From positions 1 to 58,680 of the forward strand of contig LAZY01000002.1 of NCBI GenBank assembly GCA_001013295.1: 58,680 bases of DNA, given 5' to 3'. The notes beneath the pieces are model-generated. The model had not been told where the DNA came from. It was given only the letters and a program-made list of their open reading frames with translations, and did not search any database. The position numbers and the translations under genes were made by a program. This document shows, in pieces, positions 15,803 through 23,441 of this stretch (its first letter is position 1; the number at the start of each line of letters is the position of its first letter). The stretch is from Chryseobacterium indologenes. GTDB taxonomy: Bacteria; Bacteroidota; Bacteroidia; Flavobacteriales; Weeksellaceae.

Positions 15803-17923
15803 ATGAAAAAATATACTTGTCCTATGCACCCACAGGTGCTAAAAGACGAACCGGGCAAATGCCCGCTCTGTGGCATGGCATTGGTTCCCGTTGGCGGTGC
15901 GTCAGTTTCTCATGAACACACATCAGAACATGGGCATTCCGGGCATTCTCAACATGGCCATGCTGACGAAAACTTTAACAAACATGAGGGACATCATACA
16001 GGTGATTTCCTCACTCGTTTTTGGATAAGCCTTGTCATTACAATCCCTATACTGCTCCTGTCGCACATGATACAGCAATGGTTAGGTTTCTCGCTTGCTT
16101 TCAATGGCGATAAATATGTGTTGCTGGCATTGGGTACGGTGATTTATTGCTATGGAGGCTTACCATTCCTAAAGGGAATGATTGGCGAGGTGAAAGCCAA
16201 AGCCATAGGGATGATGACACTTGTTGCTATCGCCATATCCGTAGCCTATGTCTATTCCGTAGCCGTTGTATTTGGCTTGCAGGGTATGGATTTCTTTTGG
16301 GAACTGGCAACCCTAATTGACATCATGCTGTTAGGGCATTGGCTGGAAATGCGTTCCCAAATGGCTGCTTCACGGGCTTTGCAATCATTGGTTGCTTTGC
16401 TGCCTAACGATGTCACGGTGGAGCGAAACGGAGAAGCGGTAAAAATAAAGCTTGAAGACCTGCAAAGCGGTGAAACGGCTATCATAAAACCGGGTGAAAA
16501 AATTCCAGCCGATGGATTGGTACTGGAGGGGCTTTCGTATATCAACGAGAGTATGCTTACCGGGGAAAGTGTTCCCGTAAAAAAGGAAAAGGACGGAAAG
16601 GTCATCGCAGGCTCTATCAATGGCGATGGTGCGCTGAAAGTTAAGGTAACAGCCGTGGGAAAAGACAGCTACCTGAACAGGGTTATCAATCTTGTGCAGG
16701 AAGCGCAGGCTACTAAGTCTAATACACAGAACCTTGCGGACAAAGTTGCCAAATGGCTCACCTTTATTGCCATTGCCGTGGGCATAGGCACATTTGCCTA
16801 TTGGTATGCAAGCAGTGGAGATATTGCCTTTGCGCTTGAAAGAATGGTGACGGTAATGGTAACGGCCTGCCCGCACGCATTGGGCGTGGCTATCCCGTTG
16901 GTGGTCGCCATTTCCACAACGCTTTCGGCGACCAATGGCCTGCTCATCCGCAACCGTACGGCATTTGAAACCACCCGAAAACTTTCCACCGTCATTTTTG
17001 ATAAGACCGGAACGCTCACCAAAGGTTCCCATGCCGTAGAAAAGGTTATACCGTTAACGGATGAATATAATGCCGATGAGGTTATCCAGTATGCTGCCGC
17101 AGTACAGCAAAATTCGGAACACCATATCGCCAAAGGCATTATGGCTACATTGAAAGAAAAGAGCCTTGCCTTATGGAAGTCTGAAAACTTCAGCTATATG
17201 CAGGGCATAGGTGTTAAAGGTGTTGTGAACGGGAAAAATGTCGTAGCTGGCGGCCCGAATTATTTCACCGAAAACCACCTTTCCCTGCCGGAAATACCAA
17301 GCGAAATCAATCAGGAAGCCGAAACGGTCAACTTTGTCCTCATTGATGACCGGGTAATCGGCATCATTACTTTGGCAGACAGCATCCGTGAAGGTTCGGC
17401 ACAGGCGATTGAGGAACTCAAAAAAATGGGCATCAAGTCCTTTCTGCTCACCGGGGACAACGACAGGATTGCTGCTGCCGTAGCCGGAAAATTGGGTATG
17501 GACGGGTATTTGGCCAATGTGCTTCCGCATAACAAGCAGGAGAAAGTAAAGGAGTTTCAGGCAAAAGGCGAAATCGTAGCAATGACTGGTGATGGTGTAA
17601 ATGATGCACCTGCACTGGCACAGGCAGATGTTGGAATTGCCGTGGGTTCCGGTACGGACGTGGCTGCCGAAACAGCGGATATCATATTGGTAGACAGCGA
17701 CCCGAGGGATGTGGTCAAACTGATTGACTTCGGCAAACTTACCTACAAAAAGATGGTACAGAACCTGATATGGGCGGTTGGCTACAACGTGGTGGCAATA
17801 CCGCTTGCGGCAGGCGTACTCTATCCGAATTTTGTTTTAAGTCCCGCTATGGGTGCTGTGCTGATGAGTGTAAGCACCATTGTAGTGGCTATTAACGCAA
17901 GTTTTTTAAAAATCAAAAAATAA
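15803..17923 (+). CDS. CPH-type (P1B-3) copper/silver P-type ATPase, CopB-like
   Basis: 706 residues. The N-terminus is a metal-binding module with YTCPMHP (3-9) and CPLCGMALVP (18-27), followed by a His-rich stretch (about 34-66). The transmembrane ion site is CPH at 356-358, DKTGT has Asp at 400, and GDGVND starts near 596. CPH instead of CPC marks the P1B-3 class, associated with Cu(II)/Ag(I)/Cu(I) export. It complements the CPC pump at 11126, so the island carries both ATPase classes. It starts 18 nt after the preceding gene and stops 6 nt before the next. Confidence 0.93.
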   Translation: MKKYTCPMHPQVLKDEPGKCPLCGMALVPVGGASVSHEHTSEHGHSGHSQHGHADENFNKHEGHHTGDFLTRFWISLVITIPILLLSHMIQQWLGFSLAFNGDKYVLLALGTVIYCYGGLPFLKGMIGEVKAKAIGMMTLVAIAISVAYVYSVAVVFGLQGMDFFWELATLIDIMLLGHWLEMRSQMAASRALQSLVALLPNDVTVERNGEAVKIKLEDLQSGETAIIKPGEKIPADGLVLEGLSYINESMLTGESVPVKKEKDGKVIAGSINGDGALKVKVTAVGKDSYLNRVINLVQEAQATKSNTQNLADKVAKWLTFIAIAVGIGTFAYWYASSGDIAFALERMVTVMVTACPHALGVAIPLVVAISTTLSATNGLLIRNRTAFETTRKLSTVIFDKTGTLTKGSHAVEKVIPLTDEYNADEVIQYAAAVQQNSEHHIAKGIMATLKEKSLALWKSENFSYMQGIGVKGVVNGKNVVAGGPNYFTENHLSLPEIPSEINQEAETVNFVLIDDRVIGIITLADSIREGSAQAIEELKKMGIKSFLLTGDNDRIAAAVAGKLGMDGYLANVLPHNKQEKVKEFQAKGEIVAMTGDGVNDAPALAQADVGIAVGSGTDVAAETADIILVDSDPRDVVKLIDFGKLTYKKMVQNLIWAVGYNVVAIPLAAGVLYPNFVLSPAMGAVLMSVSTIVVAINASFLKIKK

Positions 17924-17929
17924 ATAAAA

Positions 17930-18595
17930 ATGAAAAATCTAACATTATCAATCATTGCTGTTATCATGGCATTTGTAACAGTATCATGCAATCAGGCATC
18001 CAACAAAAACGAGCAGTCTTCAAGTGATACTGCTGTTGTATCACAAGAACAGTCAGCTTCCCAACCAAAAGAGGATGATACGGTAGCTGCGCCCGTTGTG
18101 AGTGAAACTCCGAGCGGTCAGGAAGCAAAAGCAACAGGAAAAGAAGAAGCAAAAAACTTTTCTATTGCGCCCATAGTTACCGATTATCTGTCCTTAAAGA
18201 ACGCCCTTGTTTCGGACGATGACAAAGCTGCCGCCAGTTCAGGGAAAAAGCTGTTAGCTACCCTGAATAAAGTGGACATGAAAGCCGTTCCTGCTGATAA
18301 GCACAAAAAGTACATGGACATAGCGGACGATGCTAAAGAACACGCAGAACATATCGGGGAAAATGTTGGCAACATTCACCACCAGCGGGAACATTTAGCC
18401 TCGCTTGGCGAAGATTTGAAAGACCTGATTGATTTGTTCGGTACATCGCAAACATTGTATCAAGACCATTGCCCGATGTTCAATGACGGTAAGGGTGCTG
18501 TTTGGTTTAGCGAAAACAAGGAAATCAAAAACCCTTACTACGGCTCTAAAATGCTGACCTGCGGTAAGGTGGAAAAAACAATTAACAGCAAATAA
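17930..18595 (+). CDS. DUF3347 lipoprotein
   Basis: 221 residues. Lipoprotein signal with lipobox ending at Cys-20 (VTVSC), a low-complexity Ser/Gln/Thr/Glu linker to about residue 80, then a helical DUF3347 domain ending in HCPM...NPYYGSKMLTCG, the same C-terminal motif as the protein at 14589. It should be membrane-anchored in the periplasm. The conserved His/Cys/Met residues suggest copper binding. It directly follows the CPH ATPase, fitting a role as periplasmic acceptor of exported ions (inference). Confidence 0.82.
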   Translation: MKNLTLSIIAVIMAFVTVSCNQASNKNEQSSSDTAVVSQEQSASQPKEDDTVAAPVVSETPSGQEAKATGKEEAKNFSIAPIVTDYLSLKNALVSDDDKAAASSGKKLLATLNKVDMKAVPADKHKKYMDIADDAKEHAEHIGENVGNIHHQREHLASLGEDLKDLIDLFGTSQTLYQDHCPMFNDGKGAVWFSENKEIKNPYYGSKMLTCGKVEKTINSK

Positions 18596-18606
18596 AATTC
18601 AGGGTT

Positions 18607-19131
18607 ATGGAAAATATGCAAAACAGTCACCATGCGGGTCATTCCTCGGAGCATGGCACGCACAATACAAAACATGCTTCGGCCATGTACAAACGCTTTG
18701 CGGTGATGGCTGTCGCAATGTTCGCAGTGATGTATTTTATCATGTACGCCATGATTGACGGGTGGCAGAACCTGATACCCAATATCAACAATTTGTACAT
18801 GACCCTGCTGATGACCTCGGCAATGCTGCTTATCGAATTAGCGATAATGAAAGTAATGTACCCCAACAGGAAGATGAATTGGGCGATAGCCATCATCTCG
18901 GTTGCTGTTGGCATCTTTTCATGGTTTGGTATCAGGGAACAAATCAATGTCGGGGACAAGCAGTTTGCAAAGGGTATGATACCCCATCACGCAGCAGCCA
19001 TATTGATGTCCGAAAAGGCACACCTGACCGACCCGGAACTGATAGAGCTGCAAAAAAATATACTTAAAACCCAAGCGGAAGAAATTGAACTAATGAAGCG
19101 CAAGCTAAAAGAGTTTGAAGAAAGTAAATAA
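18607..19131 (+). CDS. DUF305 membrane protein
   Basis: 174 residues. His-rich N-terminus (residues 5-21), three hydrophobic segments between about 30 and 115, and a C-terminal DUF305 signature GMIPHHAAAILMSEKA near 121-136. DUF305 proteins are often found with copper-resistance genes, and the HH motif suggests metal binding, but the biochemical role is not established. It starts 11 nt after the preceding stop. Confidence 0.82.
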   Translation: MENMQNSHHAGHSSEHGTHNTKHASAMYKRFAVMAVAMFAVMYFIMYAMIDGWQNLIPNINNLYMTLLMTSAMLLIELAIMKVMYPNRKMNWAIAIISVAVGIFSWFGIREQINVGDKQFAKGMIPHHAAAILMSEKAHLTDPELIELQKNILKTQAEEIELMKRKLKEFEESK

Positions 19132-19157
19132 TAAAATTTAAAAAAACAAGTTTCGAC

Positions 19158-19577
19158 ATGAGCAAAATAATAATTGGCTTTATTTCCTTATCAGCCCTGC
19201 TATTCACCGCTTGCGGGCAGGCAGGGTCAAATAAGGATGAAGCGGCACAGCATCATTCGCAGGCAACTCCGGAAAGCCACGGGCATAGTACCCAAATAGG
19301 TGAATTGGTTCCATCGGATGAAGTCTGCATGGTCAACGATGCCTATATGGGCAAAAAGCAGTTTGACGTAAAATTTGACGGTAAAATATATTACGGGTGC
19401 TGCGAAATGTGCAAAGAGCGTATTCCAAAAGATGCCACCGTGCGGATGGCGATAGACCCCTATTCCCATAAGCAGGTGGACAAAGCTGTTGCGGTGATTG
19501 CTGTGACAGGGAATAACGGTGAAGTTTCCTATTTTGAAAACAAGGGGAATTATGCCAAGTATGTGAAAAAACAGTAG
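19158..19577 (+). CDS. YHS/TRASH-like metal-binding lipoprotein
   Basis: 139 residues. Lipobox Cys at residue 20 (LFTAC), a short His-rich stretch (HH...HGH), and a YHS/TRASH-like core: VCMVNDAYMGKKQFDVKFDGKIYYGCCEMCKE, where the Cys residues near 54 and 77-81 are likely metal ligands (shown here only as the features VCM and GCCEMC). Periplasmic, membrane-anchored. A heavy-metal scavenging or chaperone role is inferred from the fold and the copper context. Confidence 0.75.
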   Translation: MSKIIIGFISLSALLFTACGQAGSNKDEAAQHHSQATPESHGHSTQIGELVPSDEVCMVNDAYMGKKQFDVKFDGKIYYGCCEMCKERIPKDATVRMAIDPYSHKQVDKAVAVIAVTGNNGEVSYFENKGNYAKYVKKQ

Positions 19578-19609
19578 ACACAAAAAGATGAAGCCACAAT
19601 AAAATAATT

Positions 19610-20065
19610 ATGACCATAAAGAAGAAAATCATATTGGGGCTGGCTGTCGTCCTGATTGCCATACAGTTCTTTCAGCCCTTACGGAACCAGGCGGTTGAAG
19701 TGCCAGCCACCCATATTGAAAGGGTGTACGCCGTACCCCAAAATGTAAAGGCTATCCTTGTCCAGTCCTGTTACGACTGCCACAGCAACAATACCCGATA
19801 CCCGTGGTATAGCCGTATCCAACCCGGCGCATGGTATATGGCAGAACATATCAAAAAAGGAAAAGACGAACTTAACTTTAGCGAGTTTGGCGACTATTCT
19901 GCCCGCAGACGCCGAAATAAGTTTAGGTCGATGGCCGGACAAATAAAGGACGGGGAAATGCCATTGTCGTCATATACGCTAATTCATCGCAATGCAGTAT
20001 TGTCACCGGAGGATAAGCAGGTTTTGATAGCGTGGTTTGGCACAATGGAAGACAGCATTAAATAA
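19610..20065 (+). CDS. Haem-binding-domain protein
   Basis: 151 residues. One N-terminal membrane anchor or signal (about 6-22), then a domain with a c-type haem motif CYDCH at about 55-59 followed by NNTRYPWYS, a hallmark of the Bacteroidetes haem-binding domain family. It is probably a periplasmic monohaem protein. Its stop (20063-20065) is 14 nt before the oxidase start, so it may deliver or accept electrons for the oxidase (inference). Confidence 0.82.
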   Translation: MTIKKKIILGLAVVLIAIQFFQPLRNQAVEVPATHIERVYAVPQNVKAILVQSCYDCHSNNTRYPWYSRIQPGAWYMAEHIKKGKDELNFSEFGDYSARRRRNKFRSMAGQIKDGEMPLSSYTLIHRNAVLSPEDKQVLIAWFGTMEDSIK

Positions 20066-20078
20066 AATTTTTCAACGA

Positions 20079-22352
20079 ATGAACAGATATAAAAAAATAC
20101 CCATAAGAATATTGCAAACAGTGCTGATACTGCTTTGCACGCAAACGCTGTTTGCACAGAGAGTAGTGCATTACGAGCTGTATGTAAAAGATACACTTGT
20201 CAACTATGCAGGTAAGCAAAAAAGGGCGATTGCCGTAAACGGGCAAATCCCCATGCCCACCCTTACCTTTACCGAGGGCGACACTGCCGAAATAGTGGTG
20301 CACAACCAATTGAAAGAAAGCACATCACTGCACTGGCATGGTGTGTTCCTGCCCAATAAAGAAGACGGTGTGCCCTGGCTTACGCAAAAGCCCATCGCAC
20401 CGGGTACAACCTACACCTACCGTTTTCCGATTATCCAGCATGGCACGCACTGGTATCATTCGCACTCAGGCTTGCAGGAGCAGATAGGCATGTACGGTAG
20501 TTTTATCATGAAAAAAAGAGGCGACGATAAAACCTTTAGAAAAGGAATTGACGATTTGCCGACCGTCCCGATTATATTAAGTGAGTGGACAAATCTTAAC
20601 CCGGATAACATCAACCGTATGCTACACAATGCAAATGATTGGGCGGCCATTAAGAAAGGTGCTACGCAATCGTACGTTGAAGCTATTAAGGAGGGAAAAT
20701 TAGGCGTAAAGGTAAAAAATGAGTGGAAACGGATGCTGGCGATGGATGTCAGTGATGTGTACTATGATAAAATCCTAATAAATGGTAGCCATAGCACCGA
20801 TTTGAAAACAATTGGTGGTAAAAAGCTAAAAGCAGGTGACAAAGTCAGATTACGCGTTTCCAATGGCGGGGCGTCTTCGTATTTCTGGCTAAGATATGCT
20901 GGAGGGAAAATTACAGTAGTAGCTAATGATGGGAATGATGTTGAGCCTGTAGAGGTGGACAGGTTAATCATTGCCGTTTCTGAAACTTACGATATTGTAG
21001 TGACTATCCCTCAAGATGGTTTGGCTTACGAGTTCTTAGCAACAACCGAAGACAGGACACAATCTGCGAGTTACTTTATAGGTGATGGGGTCAAACAGCT
21101 TATTTCTCCACTCCCACGATTGAAGTATTTCGAGGGGATGAAGATGATGAACGATATGATGAAAATGAATGGCGATTTGAACGATATGGGCATGAAGATG
21201 AGCCTTAACCAAATGGACATGAATGTAGTGATGTATCCCGAAATTACCGGAGATGCAACAAAAAAAGCAGACCACAGTAAGCATGAGGGTATGGATATGG
21301 ATAACGACGCTAACCGTTACAACGCTAATGCCTTGGGAGACATCAAAACATTAAATTATGCTATGTTGCAATCACCTTATAACACCTCTCTTCCAAATGA
21401 TGCGCCTGTAAAAGAGTTGAAATTCACACTTACTGGCAACATGAACCGCTATGTATGGAGCATGGATAATAAAATACTTTCGGAAACTGACAAAATACCT
21501 GTAAAAAAAGGAGAAATTCTACGGATTACCATTTATAATAATTCAATGATGCGGCATCCAATGCATCTTCACGGATTTGATTTCAGGGTGATAAACGGAA
21601 AAGGCGAAAAATCGCCGCTTAAAAATGTGTTGGATATCATGCCTATGGAAACAGATACCATTGAGTTTTTAGCAAATGAGGAGGGTGATTGGTTCTTTCA
21701 TTGCCATATATTATATCACATGATGGCGGGAATGAACAGGGTCTTTGAAGTTGGAGACTACAATAACCCCTATCTACCCGACAAGGCAAAAGCCTATAAA
21801 GAATTGCAAAGAGAAAGTAATATGCCTCATTTTATGGCACAAAACGATTTTGCAACCAATGGTAATGATGGAGAAGCTATGCTAATGAATGCACGCTACC
21901 AATTAGGAACAGAATGGCGTTTAGGCTATAATAGTATGCACGGTTATGAAGTAGAAACCCATTTAGGTAGATACATTGGAAAGATGCAATGGTTCATGCC
22001 CTTTGTAGGTTTTGATTACCGCTACCGTAAAATGGGAGAAGATGAACACGAAAAGAACATATTTGGACAAACCAACAAGAAAGACACCCGCAGGGCGTTC
22101 AGTTTAGGGTTTATGTATACGTTACCTATGCTGGTCAATTTTCAGGCAGAAGTATATCATGATGGAATTGTGAGATTGCAGTTAATGCGTGAAGATATAC
22201 CAATTTCAAAAAGACTAAGAGGTGGTTTTATGGTGAATACCGACTTAGAGTATATGGGAGAACTTAGGTATATCATTAATAAGAATATAGGTATACGTAC
22301 CCACTATGATAGCGATATGGGCTTTGGTGTGGGGCTGGCATTGACTTATTAA
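20079..22352 (+). CDS. Multicopper oxidase with C-terminal outer-membrane-barrel-like extension
   Basis: 757 residues from ATG 20079; an upstream in-frame Met (20037) overlaps the preceding gene and would bury the signal peptide. Signal peptide about 1-22. All four copper motifs are present: HWHG near 87, HWYHSHSG, HPMHLHG near 494 and HCHILYH at 541-547 followed by GM. A Met-rich segment (about 350-420) precedes the last cupredoxin domain, as in CopA/PcoA Cu(I) oxidases. Residues ~600-757 are extra. They alternate amphipathic strands with aromatic girdle residues and end in ALTY, as in outer-membrane barrels (PcoB/CopB-like). The protein may thus be anchored in the outer membrane. This is the last gene of the copper island. 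Confidence 0.88.
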   Translation: MNRYKKIPIRILQTVLILLCTQTLFAQRVVHYELYVKDTLVNYAGKQKRAIAVNGQIPMPTLTFTEGDTAEIVVHNQLKESTSLHWHGVFLPNKEDGVPWLTQKPIAPGTTYTYRFPIIQHGTHWYHSHSGLQEQIGMYGSFIMKKRGDDKTFRKGIDDLPTVPIILSEWTNLNPDNINRMLHNANDWAAIKKGATQSYVEAIKEGKLGVKVKNEWKRMLAMDVSDVYYDKILINGSHSTDLKTIGGKKLKAGDKVRLRVSNGGASSYFWLRYAGGKITVVANDGNDVEPVEVDRLIIAVSETYDIVVTIPQDGLAYEFLATTEDRTQSASYFIGDGVKQLISPLPRLKYFEGMKMMNDMMKMNGDLNDMGMKMSLNQMDMNVVMYPEITGDATKKADHSKHEGMDMDNDANRYNANALGDIKTLNYAMLQSPYNTSLPNDAPVKELKFTLTGNMNRYVWSMDNKILSETDKIPVKKGEILRITIYNNSMMRHPMHLHGFDFRVINGKGEKSPLKNVLDIMPMETDTIEFLANEEGDWFFHCHILYHMMAGMNRVFEVGDYNNPYLPDKAKAYKELQRESNMPHFMAQNDFATNGNDGEAMLMNARYQLGTEWRLGYNSMHGYEVETHLGRYIGKMQWFMPFVGFDYRYRKMGEDEHEKNIFGQTNKKDTRRAFSLGFMYTLPMLVNFQAEVYHDGIVRLQLMREDIPISKRLRGGFMVNTDLEYMGELRYIINKNIGIRTHYDSDMGFGVGLALTY

Positions 22353-22364
22353 AATTAAATAACT

Positions 22365-22465
22365 AAGGGTTGTAAACTGCATAACCGTAAAAAAATATCG
22401 GTAAAAAAAAGGAGGTGATGCAGGTGTAATTCGCAAAGACTAACCTGCATCATACTACAACCCTT
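22365..22465. repeat. Nested inverted repeats downstream of oxidase
   Basis: The outer pair AAGGGTTGTA (22365-22374)/TACAACCCTT (22456-22465) encloses the inner pair TGATGCAGGT (22416-22425)/ACCTGCATCA (22443-22452). All arms are perfect. It may form a cruciform-like RNA 3' end of the copper operon or a recombination or regulator site before rteC. Confidence 0.65.
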
Positions 22466-22547
22466 TAAAGTATGCAACAAAAATCTATCTATCGTTCCAT
22501 CATCAATACGGTAGAGGTTGAATTTTTTTAAGCAGTAATTGCATCAT

Positions 22548-22578
22548 AAGCTAATACGAAAAGTGTTAGCTTTTCTGT
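22548..22578 (+). terminator. Terminator-like hairpin before rteC copy 2
   Basis: AAGCTAATAC (22548-22557), a 5-nt loop and GTGTTAGCTT (22563-22572; one G-T pair), followed by TTCTGT. It lies 33 nt upstream of the rteC ATG, so it may be a terminator or an attenuator for rteC. Confidence 0.6.
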
Positions 22579-22604
22579 ATTAACCAATAATATATTACAT
22601 CAAA

Positions 22605-23435
22605 ATGAAGCGAATGGATAAATTTTACAATGAAACATATCTTAAATTGGAAACTGCAATCCAGGAACTGGAGATTGAAACCGACTGCCCCATAAAAAGA
22701 ATTGAAGCCGTTATACACCATATCATACAAAGCCTTGCCGACTTAAAGGACTTTGTACTGAAAAATGACTTTAAGAATATGGAAGAAGAAATCCATTTTT
22801 TCAAGTATCAGAAACCTGTTATTGTTTCAAAGCTCATCTACTACAATGCCATCTATAAAATCGAAACAAGAAGACCCTACGGGAACAAGCGTACCAAGAA
22901 ATATTTTACCAAAGAACTGAAAAAGCTAAAAAGGTTCTTTGAAAACAACCTTGATTTTTACAAGTATTACCGCAGCAATAATTCTTTCGTTGACGAAAAA
23001 TTCTTTGTGCGTGGCAAGCACGATATAAGGCTGTGGTTAGACACATTTTATTTTGAAGCAGACCATCGTTTTTCTACTTCACACGATTATAAGGTTGCCA
23101 AGATTATTGCCAATGACCTGATACAAGTTTATTTGGAAGACAGGCTCAATAACATCAATGTGAAAAGGGGTTCGGACAATTCATTGAAATGGACGGCAAG
23201 TAAAACGGCACTGACGGAACTCATATATGCACTGTACTCCCACGGTGTATTTAACAATGGGAATACAGACATAAAATTGATAGCTAAAACTTTTGAAGAA
23301 GCCTTTAATATTGAGTTAGGCGATTTTTACCACACGTTTATGGAACTGAAAGCCCGTAAGATAAACCGAACCAAATTCCTTGACAGCCTCTGTGAAGCCC
23401 TAATAAAAAAAATGGACGAGCAGGACGAAAAGTAA
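22605..23435 (+). CDS. rteC: RteC-family regulator, intact copy 2
   Basis: 276 residues; the start could be ATG 22605 or 22614 (MDKFYNET). It is nearly collinear with the amber-split copy at 9528 and shares the pattern EEIHFFK-QKPVIVSKLIYYNAIYKIE and the end KKMDEQDEK. RteC proteins of CTnDOT-type elements are DNA-binding activators of the excision operon. A third, more divergent copy lies upstream of the Xis-like genes at 39363-40208. This copy is convergent with the helicase gene, with 6 nt between stops. Which excision module it controls is not evident. Confidence 0.85.
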   Translation: MKRMDKFYNETYLKLETAIQELEIETDCPIKRIEAVIHHIIQSLADLKDFVLKNDFKNMEEEIHFFKYQKPVIVSKLIYYNAIYKIETRRPYGNKRTKKYFTKELKKLKRFFENNLDFYKYYRSNNSFVDEKFFVRGKHDIRLWLDTFYFEADHRFSTSHDYKVAKIIANDLIQVYLEDRLNNINVKRGSDNSLKWTASKTALTELIYALYSHGVFNNGNTDIKLIAKTFEEAFNIELGDFYHTFMELKARKINRTKFLDSLCEALIKKMDEQDEK

Positions 23436-23441
23436 CCAGTA

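Noticed and set aside
20037..20078. Extended N-terminus of the multicopper oxidase
   Set aside because: It overlaps the preceding haem-domain gene and would place 14 residues ahead of a good signal peptide; the ATG at 20079 is better.
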